A stretch of 64,000 nt of DNA from Pseudoscleropodium purum (GCA_963969395.1 OZ017796.1:43948243-44012242); one strand, 5' to 3'; positions 12,054-24,060 are shown, counted from the first letter of the stretch. Made by a program: numbers and translations. Notes: a model not told the origin generated them from the sequence alone.

Positions 12054-12187
12054 TTCAAAATGCCGAAAAGCCAGGAATCATGGGGGACATGGAATTACAG
12101 TAAGCCAAGACGACCGCTACGGTACAAGGGGCAAGCACTTCGCGCCTGCTAGTGTCATTTCGACAGATTTCCAGACAATCAATCGAT

Positions 12188-13145
12188 CTAGCTGCCGGGG
12201 GTGAAGTTGGTGGCGTACGCCCAAGCGTTGTTCGTCACGGGATCGGCCAAGTGGTCGCTCAAGTTCTCAATGGGACCCTTGCCAGTCACGATCGCCTGCA
12301 CGAAGAAGCCGAACATCGAAAACATAGCCAAGCGCCCGTTCTTGAGCTCCTTCACCTTCAACTCAGCGAACGCTTCGGGGTCGTCAGACAAGCCCAAGGG
12401 GTCGAATTGGCCGCCAGGGTAGATGGGGTCAGTCACATCGCCCAAAGGTCCTCCGGCTACTCGGTAGCCCTCCACGGCGCCCATCAGGATCACCTGAGAA
12501 GCCCAGATGGCCAAAATGCTCTGAGCGTGCACCAGGCTGGGGTTGCCCAAGTAGTCCAATCCCCCGCTCGCGAAGATCTGGGAACCGGCCTTGAACCAAA
12601 CCGCCTCGCCGAACTTGACGCCGTTCTTGGCCAACAGCTCGGGAGTGACGCACCCCAAAGCTCCCAACATGGCCCATCGCGCGTGGATGACCTCCAACTC
12701 CCTGTTTGCGGAGAACGTCTCGGGGTCGGCAGAAAGCCCCGCGGTGTCCCAACCGTAGTCTCCTGGGAACTCTCCGGTCAGGTAAGAAGGGGTGTTCTCG
12801 GAGAAGGGGCCCAACCACTTGGCGCGGTCAGCTCCGTACCTGCAAAAACATCAAGTCTCATCAGCATTTCTTTCCCGACAACCGTAGCCAACCCACATTG
12901 TCCCCAAAACAGCAATCTGCGATTGCCCGATGTCCATAACACCCTCCTCACCAGGCAATTGAAAACTACAGAGGAATACAATGTGATTGAGACCCCGCAA
13001 TCAGCACTCACCAGGGGCTTCCGCCGGCCTTGGCCATGGTGACGCGGGCCTTGCCTGCGCCCACCTGCCGGGAGAGCTCATTGACAGGCTTGAGCAGGGA
13101 CTGCCCAGCCAAGGCCGTAGAAGCGCAAGCAGTAGCGGAAGCCAT
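12188..13145 (-). CDS. LHCB: LHCII chlorophyll a/b-binding protein, gene A
   Basis: It encodes the main antenna protein of photosystem II, which binds chlorophylls a and b and carotenoids in the thylakoid membrane. Two exons: 13145-13012 (start ATG at 13143-13145) and 12839-12188 (stop TAG). The intron, 12840-13011, has GTGAGT and GCAG ends, and the splice completes a Trp codon. The 261-residue precursor has a transit peptide of about 37 residues ending Arg-Val-Thr-Met, and the trimer motif Trp-Tyr-Gly-Ala-Asp-Arg at 45-50. Helix B has Glu-Val-Ile-His-Ala-Arg near 94-99 and helix C has Glu168. Helix A has Glu209, Asn212 and Arg214 with Gln226 further on, and helix D has His241. All expected pigment ligands are present. 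The segment between the transit peptide and Trp45 is only seven residues, shorter than in seed plants. Confidence 0.97.
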
Positions 13146-13243
13146 GTCTGCGAATGTATCAAAAGAGAAGCACAAGCTACGATCAAGTTCGCGAACAAGG
13201 TTGAAAGATAGTCGATGAGATGCAGTCGTAAAGGGGGGGATTG

Positions 13244-13254
13244 CTTATATATAG
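13244..13254 (-). promoter_or_regulatory. TATA box of LHCII gene A
   Basis: The minus strand reads CTATATATAAG about 100 bases upstream of the start codon. Gene C has CATATAAGC at the same distance. Confidence 0.7.
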
Positions 13255-13340
13255 TTGACGAGCAAGCATGCTCTGGCGGTAAAATCAGAAATTCGCAGTG
13301 CAGAGACGGATTGCGCTAGGTCGCAATCGTAAATGACGAT

Positions 13341-13410
13341 GATTGGGCGGGCGGGTACACTACACCTGGATTGGCCACTCCGTCGATTTCTTGGATGCTT
13401 GATTTGGCAT
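13341..13410 (-). promoter_or_regulatory. Conserved LHCII upstream block, gene A copy
   Basis: About 70 bases shared with genes B (18851-18922) and C (36115-36183). On the plus strand it runs GATTGGG, a G-rich run, GGATTGGCC, then a TTTCTTGGATG and TGATTTGGC part. On the coding strand this gives two CCAAT motifs. Gene A keeps the CCAAT parts but has CTACACCTGG where B and C have TGCACATGCGTAGG. Confidence 0.65.
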
Positions 13411-13454
13411 CCGCTGGTGGAAGTTACCGTCTGGCCATGAGACAATCGAAATCG

Positions 13455-16400
13455 AGTGAGGAATCGTTTATAGAGTCGTTGGGTTGCGCTCCGAATTGAA
13501 TTCCGTCAGCTTCCAGACACCTTTACAGCTCACGTTGACAATTGTGCGGCTGCCAATTGCTCCGTCAAATGCCTGTCCCACTTTTTAAAAAGCGAATAAT
13601 ATCTGCATTGCCTGGTGGGAGACGTTCGGGACGGGATTGCATTTATTAGTATCCTCTCTATCGATTTGACTGGAGAGCTCTGAGCCTCTGACTCGCAGTG
13701 CAAAGGATTGGTCAATGTGAAACAGAATGTGATTGAGAAATTGGTCATTAGAGTCGAGTTACTGTAAATTGTTAAGTTTGAGGTGTAATTTCTGGTAACT
13801 AGAGTTTAACTCTCTTTCTAGTGCATGTTCTTGTTGATTTGATGCTTGAGTTCAGAGAGAAACTTTTCAAGGTTGTAAGAGCTCGTTCAAGTTTCACCTT
13901 TCGAACGTACTGTACTGTACTGTACAGTGGACCCCCAAACTTTTCCTCCGCGTAACTTTTATCCTCAGAGGTTGGTGACAGGGGGCGTGCTCTAAGTTTA
14001 CCTTGTCTTACAGAATAATTTTTTGGTTGGAATGAACATTGACTTCGCTAATTATCAGAATTACAGACGAGCCAGTATGAGTCAGGCTGCATGGTTGGGA
14101 AGATACTGTTCAGTAATTGCTCCTGTAGTACGAACTGTTGCATTCCAATCTGTAATCTGGAACCCAAATTCACGATTGAATTTTCGAATATGCTCAATGC
14201 TTGTCGGCATGCCTTGAACAGAAGGAAGTCATTCTCAATCCGAGGAAGGCAGGTAGCGGAAGGGCTAGTGAGTTTTCGTGACAGCAGACAGTGAGATCCA
14301 AAATGATCCAAATGATTCACTCCACCAGCCTTGAATGAGGAAAGATTCACATTTCCATGAGGAAAGATTCACCTCATGGACATGTCACATGTAAATCTTT
14401 CCTCAAGCAAGCTTTTATGTTCAACTCATACTGCACCGATTCATTTCCATGGCCAAACACATGAGAATACAGAAAGCTTCTGTGCAAATCCTCATATCGG
14501 GATAGCATTCGGAGCTGTGTTAGAAATAACAGACTTAATTCTCGAACACCTTCCACAATAATGCTTACGTAAGTTCGTCGAAATTCTCTTTCATTTGTTA
14601 CAAAGAATTTGTCAAACTGAGACTAGTCATTTGATAAAAAGATTGCATACCGTAGCGCCTAGAGTATTAAGTGCTCACCCAAAATTACAATGCCCGACTA
14701 TAAAGTCTGCTTTTCCTTGTATGGGAATTAGGCGACGGGGTTAGCAATCTTTTTGGGAGTGCACTGTACATCGATGAACCTCCGGCCCCGACTGTAACAA
14801 TCATCATATCGGAAATCAGTACCAATCGTTTTAAATCAAGTGAGTCACTTGCATTGTGAGAAATTCGGAAGCTTTAGAGGCCGTCCTAGTAATAGTACAA
14901 TGACCATTCATAGCAAACTATTCATGAAAATCACAGAACAAAACAAATCTCAGACACTGAAAATGTTCAGATATAACCTTGCTCCGCATTCAAGGATATC
15001 AAATCAAATGTAACCTGGACACCAAATTTCATAGTGAGTATAGAAGTCAAACCCTGAACTTGGAAACGAGCATTTCCAACTCTTGACTTTGGAAGTGAAG
15101 AGTGTCCACCAAAATTAAAAATTCCGTGCCGCAGATGTGTCAACAAGTACACATGATAAATACTACAAACGGAGAATGTTCTCCGTTGCACAGTAAGGAA
15201 GACCAACCTATTACCACTCTGATGATAAGCAATCTGAGTATGTTGGAGCCAACTCCAACAAGAGCACCTATTCTTCAAAGGTGTGCGCATGTTTCACAAA
15301 TCAAACCAAAGTGGAATTATAATTTTTCGATTAAAATTGTAATTTTTTTGAATTTTTGAAGTTGGTTGCCCTGAAATTACAAAACTGCTCATGGAGTGAG
15401 TCATAAAAGTCAGATCAACAATTCATTATCACCATAAAGAGTATCTATTAATAAATGGATATTCCCCAATCAAAGATTGACACATTACCCAAGATAGAGT
15501 TCATGCTCTGATTTTGTGAGTAAAGTAAGTGGAGTTAGAGAAGTTTTGTGGTGATAATGGAGTCAAAAGTTAGGTGGCAGTAATAGGAAGATGGCAGCAA
15601 TGGGCTGTTCCACCTTATTAGCAACATCAAATATGATAGCTAAAGGTCTGTTTCATCTTGGAGTTAGGGGCCCGTTCTAAAGATAATGAAGGATTTGAAA
15701 CAGGCTGCACATTCTCACCTGCGGTGCTTGGTATTCACCGAACCTACATGTCTTCTGACTTGGAAGGGAAGGAAGAACACTCTTACAGCTATTAAATGAT
15801 ATACCACTTGTGGCCACCACAGCTGAAATCGTTGCTAGCTAGTGCAGGACGTTAAATCCTGCCCACGAAAATCTGTTGTTGTCATATATATTGTTCCGAA
15901 AGGAAACACGAGAACCACGTAGTGGAGCAGGGCTTGACCCAATAGCTGAGATCATCATAAAAAAACTGAAAGAAGTGCACAGCCTGTAATTATGCAACGT
16001 ATTCTCCATAAGTGACAAAGAATCAGTCACTGGGACTTGCACAGCATGAACAATTGCGGACAAGGGTTCTTCATATTCTTCCTCAGAGTCACACAACACA
16101 GGAACTTGTAGCTTCTCATTGGCATGCAGGAGCAACGACAAGAGCCACATAGTAAAGGCCATCATGTTGGTCAAGCTACCGAATTGTTCTATGTTGATGG
16201 CAGAGAAGTTGGTCCTTCAAGTGTATGAAAAAAATATGAATTTGGCATTAGAGATAGTAGAGGCCACAGACACAATTTTTTTACTTGGTAAAAGCGAGGA
16301 CACAGCGGGAAATGACGGTAAGAGAACTCTGAAGAAAATGGAGGAAGCGGCAAGAGAGACATGACGGTAAGAGAAACCTAAACCCAACAGGAACATGCAA

Positions 16401-17530
16401 ATGTTGACTCGAATTCTCAATTTCGATGAGGAAATGCAAATTCAAGCAGTAAATTTCGGAAGACCAAATTATTACAACGAATAGTGATATTTCACCTAAA
16501 TGCGGTGAGAAATCTTACCTGTCGGGATTGCTGGCACAATGACAAAGTCCTTTTTGCCAAAGACTATGCTCTTAGTGCCACTCAGAAATTAAAAGAGGAG
16601 CTCGTAATCAAGCACGCCAACAAGATGACAAAAGAGGCAAGCTAGGATAACACAACCACAATATGCAGATTGTGGGAAGAAGCACTGCAATGACAACTGA
16701 CAGAAGCAAGACCCAAACAATGAAATCGAAGTGGAAAACTGAGACATTCGGCGGCGCTTCGCAAGGTGAAGGAACTCAGAGGAAGAAGACGAGGGCAACA
16801 TTCAAGTGGCAAGAGTGGCTTCATGTGAAAGACCCCTGCTTCAGGCAGCCCCATTACTGCAGAACATCATTCAATTGGGAAGGCCTGCCGAAAGTAGTTG
16901 CAAACATGGCTGATATTACGGGTAAGACTGCGGCTAATGTGAATGTCGCCCAGTATTTTGATACCCCAAAATAAGGAATACTTGCTCCGGTAAGAAAAGG
17001 CTATCACAGCTACACACACACCCTTCTACAAGATGTCTAATTAGTTAAAACTGGGGAGTAATATGTAACACCAAGTGGGAAGAGCCCTTAAGCCAGGTCG
17101 GGCTGAACTGGCCCCCACGCTCGTCCCCTCCAAGGTCATTCCAGGGGTGCAAGTAAAAAAAAAGCTCCCTATTTAGTGCCTGATAAATTCACGTAGTATA
17201 CCCCTCCTAGCTAATTCGGGACCTCTGATTGCAAATGTGAATTTAGAATTTGCAAATTTTATCATGCGTGGCAAATAAAAAATTTCAGTGTTTTCCCGAG
17301 GGGATGAGAAGGGGGTCAGTTCACCCCGGCCTTAAGCCACCTCCAGCACCCAGGATACGTCACATATTAAAGCATCTAAGTTATAGCAACCTAGCGTCAA
17401 ATAAAAATTACACAATCTACTATTGAAAGATCTCCATGGAACCAGACCATGTGAGACCATGTGACACAGCACGGACACCGAACACCACATCAAGAGCGTC
17501 CATCCAAATGTTAACCAGAATTAAATTAGA
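13455..17530. other. Region between LHCII genes A and B
   Basis: Composition is more balanced than elsewhere and short open stretches occur on both strands. I found no complete gene. The best coding hints are the two minus-strand stretches reported at 15990-16590. A direct repeat GTACTGTACTGTACTGTAC lies near 13907-13925. Confidence 0.45.
15990..16590 (-). other. Possible exons of an unrecognised minus-strand gene
   Basis: At 16590-16519 the minus strand reads Gly-Thr-Lys-Ser-Ile-Val-Phe-Gly-Lys-Lys-Asp-Phe-Val-Ile-Val-Pro-Ala-Ile-Pro-Thr and meets a good 5' splice site (ACAG then GTAAGA) at 16519/16518. Further along, about 16110-15990 encodes an acidic stretch with Ser-Glu-Glu-Glu-Tyr-Glu-Glu and ends near an ACAG. 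Neither part matches a family I can name. Ordinary codon use and the splice site suggest a real or recently lost gene, but the exon structure is not established. Confidence 0.25.
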
Positions 17531-17541
17531 CAAACTTGAAC

Positions 17542-17547
17542 TTTATT
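17542..17547 (-). terminator. Polyadenylation signal of LHCII gene B
   Basis: AATAAA on the minus strand, 86 bases after the stop codon of the extended reading frame. Confidence 0.6.
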
Positions 17548-17632
17548 TTCATCCTACAAGGGCACTGTAAAAAAGCCAGCACCCATAAGGCAACACAGAG
17601 ATTGGAAAGGGCTACGATCGATTTCTCCGATT

Positions 17633-18681
17633 CTATGGGCATGGGCATGGGCATGTACATGCCTGCGCTGCAACCTGTGTCACTGCTTCCCCGAGTCCTC
17701 CGACTGCTTCGACAGGTTTGAAGGAACTCCCGGGGGTGAAGTTGGTGGCGTACGACCAAGCGTTGTTGACCACGGGATCGGCCAAGTGGTCGCTCAAGTT
17801 CTCGATGGGGCCCTTGCCAGTCACGATCGCCTGCACGAAGAAACCGAACATCGAAAACATGGCCAGACGACCGTTCTTGAGCTCCTTCACCTTCAACTCA
17901 GCGAACGCTTCGGGGTCGTCAGCCAAGCCCAGGGGATCGAATTGGCCGCCAGGGTAGATGGGGTCAGTCACATCGCCCAATGGGCCTCCGGCTACTCGGT
18001 AGCCCTCAACGGCGCCCATCAAGATCACCTGAGAAGCCCAGATGGCCAAAATGCTCTGGGCGTGCACCAGACTGGGATTACCCAAGTAGTCCAATCCCCC
18101 GCTCGCGAAGATCTGGGAACCGGCCTTGAACCAAACCGCCTCGCCGAACTTGACGCCGTTCTTGGCCAACAGCTCGGGAGTCACACACCCCAAAGCTCCC
18201 AACATGGCCCATCGCGCGTGGATGACCTCCAACTCCCTGTTTGCGGAGAACGTCTCGGGGTCGGAAGAAAGTCCAGCGGTGTCCCAGCCATAGTCTCCCG
18301 GGTACTCTCCTTTCAGATATGAAGGCGTATCCCCGGAGAAGGGGCCCAACCATTTGTTGCGGTCAGCTCCGTACCTGCAAAAACACCAAATCTCATCAGC
18401 ACCTCTTCCACATCTACCGCAACCTCTCTTGAGTTCATTTTACCCAACCCGATCCGCGATCGCCCGATTCGAAAACATCCTCCAACACCAAAAAATTGCA
18501 AACTACACACGAGTATAACTTGAACACATTGCGCAAACATCACTTACCAGGGGCTTCCGCCGGCCTTGGCCATGGTGACGCGGGCCTTGCCTACGCCCAC
18601 CTGCTTGGAGAGCCCATTGACAGGCTTGAGCAGCGACTGCCCAGCCAGGGCCGTGGACGCGCAAGCGGTAGCAGCCGCCAT
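17633..18681 (-). CDS. LHCB: LHCII chlorophyll a/b-binding protein, gene B, with C-terminal extension
   Basis: Same role and layout as gene A. Exon 1 is 18681-18548 (ATG at 18679-18681), exon 2 is 18374-17633, and the 173-bp intron has GTAAGT and GCAG ends. The predicted precursor is 291 residues, longer than the roughly 265 usual for the family. The body up to Asn-Phe-Thr-Pro-Gly-Ser is normal with all pigment ligands. It is followed by about 30 extra residues ending Ala-Cys-Thr-Cys-Pro-Cys-Pro-Cys-Pro. The transit peptide and body differ from A and C at scattered positions, for example Gly for Glu at 23 and Lys for Thr in Ser-Tyr-Leu-Lys. The conserved upstream block is present, but the TATA position is degenerate. 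Splicing or an alternative end could hide the tail. Confidence 0.93.
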
Positions 18682-18799
18682 GACAGAAATATAAGTGATC
18701 ACAAGCTGAATTGGCAAAGTACGTACTTCGATCGAACAAGTTTGAGTAAGTTATCTAGTGACTGAAATTGTTGACGTTGTCCTGAAGACAAGCGGATGG

Positions 18800-18810
18800 T
18801 TTCTATGCAG
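18800..18810 (-). promoter_or_regulatory. Degenerate TATA position of LHCII gene B
   Basis: The minus strand has CTGCATAGAAACC where gene C has CTGCATATAAGC. The change from TATAA to TAGAA should weaken TBP binding. It lies about 120 bases upstream of the start. Confidence 0.45.
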
Positions 18811-18850
18811 TGGGTGTGCTCCGAAGAGGCTGATCGAGGAAGGATGCTGA

Positions 18851-18922
18851 TGATTGGGTAGGGGGTGGTGCACATGCGTAGGATTGGCCCTTCCGTGGAT
18901 TCCTTGGATGGCTGATTTGGCA
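18851..18922 (-). promoter_or_regulatory. Conserved LHCII upstream block, gene B copy
   Basis: Nearly identical to the gene C block, including TGCACATGCGTAGGATTGGC, CCGTGGATT and CTTGGATGGCTGATTT. Sequence on either side is much less similar, which suggests selection on the block itself. Confidence 0.75.
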
Positions 18923-18999
18923 CCTGCAAGTGCCGGTCTATTGAGCGACCATTTTGCAACGGCGGGTTTAATTGCGAGATTTAATTTACGCTCTAGAAT

Positions 19000-20340
19000 C
19001 GGTTGAGGAGGGTTTCGTGAAACTTGTGTAGCGAGGTCTCCCAATGGTATTCCGTCAGAATAAAAAACAAACTTTACATCAAAATAATGTTGACGAGCGT
19101 GCACTGGCTGTCACGCAGGAGGATGCAGGGGAAAGGTGACCTTCCCACTTTTCCAAAAAGCGAGGAATATCTGCAGGCATTGCCTGGTGGGAGGTCTTGG
19201 GGTATGAATCTCAAGGCCAGCCCGCTTGGCTGTGAATTTATTAGTGTTTTCGCCTTCGAATCGTTGGAGGACTCTGACTCGCGGTTCAAATTGTGGAATG
19301 GAATGCGATTTGACAAAACTCCGTCATCATCAGAACTCGATTAGGCTAGTTCGGATTTGCTTTTCGGGCCAACTTGAGTTGACGAAGAAGTAACTCCCCT
19401 CAGGAAATATTTTTTCTATGTAAGGTGGACGTGCCTAAAACGAACCTGCGCCATAAGTGTTCTAATTATGTGTGCGTGAATGCAGAAAACGGTGTATGGT
19501 ACATCATGAAGTTGAGTTTCAAAAATTCATACAAGATATACTCATACATATGCAGAAACTTACAAGCTTTAAAAAAAAACATTCATGATCTTCGTTTGAA
19601 ATCGTGTTGAAAGCATCTCTTGTGTTGACACCACATCAGAGTATGCAAAATTGCTTTTAAGTGGGTGATAATAAGCACTTCCACCTTAGTGCCTGCAACC
19701 CTCGTCTTCGGAACTTACTTTACAGAAAATTCAATCGAGTCGGGATCACGGTCGTTGGTGTGAAATTGAATCCATTCCGTTGTCACAGTGAGTGACAGAG
19801 TAAAGCGTAGATTTCCTGGCCGTTTCTTGCAGAATGATGAATTGCAGGAGTAGGCCCGGTTCACGCTTATAAAGTAGAATCTAAGACTTAATGCTTGGCT
19901 GGCTGCGAGAGGTGGAAGATCCGTCTCCCTTCACTCATAAATTGCACCCATTTCCTGCGTCCCGTTGCAGGCATTCAACTCCGTGCTGCAGCAATCCGCG
20001 TCCACGAGGACTTCAGTTTCTGGTTTCAGGGTTTCAACCATTCGCAACGGCGCAGTAGTTGGTGACGGCTCTAGACAAATCTAGACAAATCGCCGCCTGC
20101 AGTCGCAATCGGGAGAGAGCTAGCTGACGAGCCGTGAGTTTTCGTGGTCGACAGCCAGATTCAAAATGACTCGGCATTAGCCAGGATCGATTTGCCGTTC
20201 ACATTAATTTCCTTATTTGGTGATAAATTTCATCTCAGATTTGCTAATTTTTCAAATAATTGAGTTAATCATAAAGGTCGTCCCAGTGTAACAGTGGTGT
20301 CTGAGGAAGCTTCAACCCCAAAACGCCGGGCTGGTCCTGG
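19000..20340. other. Region upstream of LHCII gene B
   Basis: No complete gene. From about 19974 the plus strand follows a TTGCAG with Ala-Phe-Asn-Ser-Val-Leu-Gln-Gln-Ser-Ala-Ser-Thr-Arg-Thr, rich in Ser, Thr and Arg like a plastid transit peptide, and stays open to about 20085. This may be an exon of another plastid protein gene or a remnant. There is no ATG in frame and no downstream match. Confidence 0.3.
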
Positions 20341-20508
20341 TGCATGGAAATCATGTGCTCTGGTACCGTATAAATTTTTGGATTAAAAAAATCATGTGCA
20401 TGGAAATCATGTGCTGTAGTACCGTGTACATTTTTGGATTAAGAAAATCATGTGCATGGAAATCATGTGCTCTGGTACCGTGTATATTTTTGGATTATAA
20501 AAATGAAA
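20341..20508 (+). repeat. 56-bp tandem repeat, three copies
   Basis: Units start TGCATGGAAATCATGTGCT at 20341, 20397 and 20453. Each goes on through GGTACCGT or AGTACCGT to TTTTTGGATTA. The copies differ at a few bases. The 56-bp period is not a multiple of three and no gene is implied. Confidence 0.92.
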
Positions 20509-21036
20509 AAGCACTCATAGGAAGTGAAGTTCCTATAGAAGACCTTACCTTTTCTTACAATATTTGGAAGATGAATAGTTGCACTTTTGTCCTACACGCA
20601 GTGATTTCTTGTCATTCATCGCCTAGAAAATGGCCATGGCATTGTTTACAGGTTAACTAGAAATGGTATAACGAAACAAAACACCAAATTCCATCTAATC
20701 CCAATTTTGTGTTCTAAGGAGTTTTGTCTTGTATTTTTCTCAAACTCCAACTCATAGACTTATATTACATACATTTCATGTAGAACTCTAATGATTGTTT
20801 GGTGTTACATTAGGGAATTGTGTACAAGCATGTACAACTTTTGATTTTTGGTTTCTACATAACTTACACACATCAACCTTTTCAAGGAGGTTAGTGGATG
20901 TATTTGTGAGATAATTTTTTCACAAAACCAATCACTAGTCACTCTCATAACATTTTTAACTAACGTTTTGGGACCCTTTTGCTCCAACATAAAGTCAGAG
21001 CTCCCTAACTTTGCAACTTTGTAGTATACTAATTCT

Positions 21037-21049
21037 CACTACAAGAAAA
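21037..21049 (+). mobile_element. CACTA-like transposon terminus (left end form)
   Basis: CACTACAAGAAAA matches the usual plant CACTA terminal repeat. No complementary end is visible nearby, so this may be a solitary remnant or chance. Confidence 0.3.
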
Positions 21050-23484
21050 TGGGCATAAACGTGTTCTTTATAGTCATCATCAAGGTGGTTTCAAAACATC
21101 TCCAACAAGCTAATTTTCATTGTTGGGTCACTTTGAAATGACTCATTTGTAGAATTGACTAAGATTATTTCTAGGGTGGTTCTGTGCAATGCCTTTTCAA
21201 TAATATTCATAGCTTTTAGAAGATGGTGTGTGCACCACAAATTGATTAGTAAAAAATGATCTTCAAAATTACTCTATTTTCTTTTTTTCCTCCTCTTCTT
21301 TTTCCACTCAAAATTTTTATTTGTCTTCTTTATTTGTCATTGTACATTTTTTTAAACTTTTTTTAAACTTTTTTCTCTTTTTTTATATCTTTAATCATAT
21401 TATATCTTTTGTAATTGTTGCAATTTTGTCCTTCTTTTTAAATTTGTTTTGTTTTCTCTACAATATTGATTTTTCCTTTGTCTTCCTTCTTTCATCAATG
21501 CTTCTTTATATTCTGAATTTTTTTTCATCTTTTTGAATTTTTTCTATATGTTCTAATTTTTTCCCTTTTTAATGAAAATGATGCATTCTTGCTAGACTAT
21601 TTAATTTTTTTTTAATTAGTATATTTTTTTTCTTCATCAAGTTCTCTTGTATGATTTTATTTACCTCTTTGTACTATGAAAGCAACTATTTTAGGCAATT
21701 AGTGGCATTCTCTAGTGTCATTCGACCACTTCTCTCTACTTCAAACAATTCATAATTGAACAAGTGACAACTATAACTTCTACTTGACTAGACCTATTGA
21801 AATGAAAGTTGTAGTATAGTATTGCATTAAAGTAATGATGCAAAAATGACTATGTCATGTCTTCTATGCTACTAGATTCAAAAAATGTATTAAGAAAATG
21901 TAAAAAAAAAATCCATTCCAATCCTTTTTTCATATTTGTTCATAACTTTTGATTTGAGATTCAAAATTTGAAATGAATTTTCAGAGATAAAAGTGAGATT
22001 GATTTCCCAAATTTTTTTAATTCAAATTTTATTGAAAAAAAATTAATTAATTATGATGTAAGTGTTTATTTACCAACCCTCAATAAATAAGTGAGCATAA
22101 TCATGTTCTAATGTTTTAGGGTTGATTTTTTTATCTATAGTTGCCTAGTGTCAATCCATTGTACTTTCCAAGCAATGAATCTTTTTTCTAAATTCCAAAA
22201 CATTTACAACTTGTAATAGAGACAAAGGAATAAAAGTAAATTGCAATTTCTAGTTTAACTAGGTTAAAGCTAGACGGGCTGCAGTGATTTTGGAATGGAA
22301 ATAATAATAGTCCAAATTTAGCATTTTGAGGTGGTAGGGCTATTATGCCATATAACACAACCATATCCAACCTTTTTAGCAAAAGATATCAATGAATGAA
22401 GTTTAGCCTGTAAGAGACTATCTGAACTTCATTCACCTTTTTAGACTTGCTCTTTATTTCAATTGACTTTGAGTTTTGGATCCTAGTTTTAGATTAATAA
22501 CTCCTAATTAAGTTCCAATTCTGGGTTTGAATGAATTATTTTTACTAACTTCATCCGTTTCCTCATATCAATTTCATCCTTTGTTTATCTTGATGGGTTT
22601 TTTGGTATTTTGAAAGTTTGTATATACTTTGGATTCTTCTAATCTTACATTAAGAGATTATAGACTTAACTTGCTCTTTAGACAGAATTTGAGTACTAAT
22701 TAAAAATTTCCCTAAGTTAAGCCACAACTTTTTCTTCAGCAATTTATTATTTTTAAAATTTTGATATTTTATTCTTATAGGCATCATTTTTAGCTTTCCA
22801 AATTGCTAAGACTTGTTTGGATTGGACCTTCCTAATGAAAGTTATTAGTGGATGAACTTTGACTGCTAATCATTCTTCAAACTTAATCCAATGTTCTTTT
22901 CTATTCTACAATTCAAAACTTACTTTTTTCCACTTTTGACTTTTAACTTTTAACAAACTCTTAAGTTTCCATTCTTTTTCTTTATGGATGAAAACTTCTA
23001 AGTTTCGTCCATTTTGAGGCCCAAACTTCATTCACTTGTAACTTCTTTGTTTTAACTCCAAATTGGGCCTACTTTAGATTTTCAGAAAGTTCTAAACTTT
23101 TTCTATGAGTTTTTAAACTTGAATTTAACCTGACTCTAAGTCTACGTAGTTTGACTTACTTTTAAGCCTTGGCCTCACTTAATTTTACCAATTAACGGAA
23201 ATAAAAAGGCATTAGCGGACTTCTACAAAAATGAGCTCACATATGCCAAAATGAAGTTTAAAATATTACTTGTAACTCAATTCCTACATTTTTCATATCC
23301 CACATGGTTTGTCTTGCCTACCATCACCTCATGTGTATAAAAGTCTTGTTATCTCATCTCTTCATACTTGCATTAAGTGGCTTTGAAAACTATGCTATAT
23401 TTTGCAAAAAATGGTGTTTTGTGTATAGTATATTGTATATTGTGTATTTTTTACTTTCAAATTAATATTCCTTAGGATCTATTT
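21050..23484. other. AT-rich stretch without a recognised gene
   Basis: Includes a strongly T-rich tract at 21280-21640. Hydrophobic frames there are products of the T runs. Nothing coding is supported. Confidence 0.55.
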
Positions 23485-24060
23485 TCAATTCTAAATTACA
23501 ATTAGAATGATATACAAGCATTATTGTTGTAGTTTTGCAACAACAATAAATGATTCTAGTTTGTTGCAATATTATTGCTATTTGGTTTGTTGTTAAATAT
23601 TGTTATATTGTTTTAGAATTGTTTTAGTATAAAAATTGTATTACAAGCAATGCATGATTATTATTTGTATTTAACTTGAATCCAACAAGGAAATATATTA
23701 TTGTAATTTAAATTTTCATTGTATTATTATTGTATAATTATTGAACAATTTTAGTACTGCAATTATATTGCCAAAAAAACTAAAATTCGAATTGACTTAA
23801 TTTACATTTCTCTATGTACCTCATAGTTCTTTATAACACCATTACTCAAAGTTCCATCCGCATATACTAATTTCAATTATGTACTAGCTTTGAACTCAAC
23901 ATCTTTTAATTTATTATGGTTGAAAGAGGCTTATATGTTTTCCCATGGCTTCAGTTACCAATTTGTTATATTTCACTCGCTACATCATTGACATTCATGA
24001 TTCATCTAATATGCTATATTAAAAGTGCACTATTTTAGTATCTCTATTTACTCCTTGAAT
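23485..24060 (+). repeat. Large dispersed repeat (family H), arm 1 of an inverted pair
   Basis: About 575 bases whose reverse complement occurs at 31905-32475 with clear similarity along the whole length. Landmarks include AACTCAACATCTTTTAATTT, TATTATGGTTGAAAGAGGCT and AAATTGTATTACAAGCAATG. The first part is rich in TTGCAACAATA-like words. Confidence 0.75.

Noticed and set aside
12152..13042. Long plus-strand open frame opposite LHCII gene A (similar ones opposite B and C)
   Set aside because: It is the antisense of a GC-rich, codon-biased gene; the minus-strand product is a complete LHCII with splice sites.
21280..21640. Membrane protein from a Phe/Leu-rich frame
   Set aside because: The frame is a product of T runs; there is no family motif.
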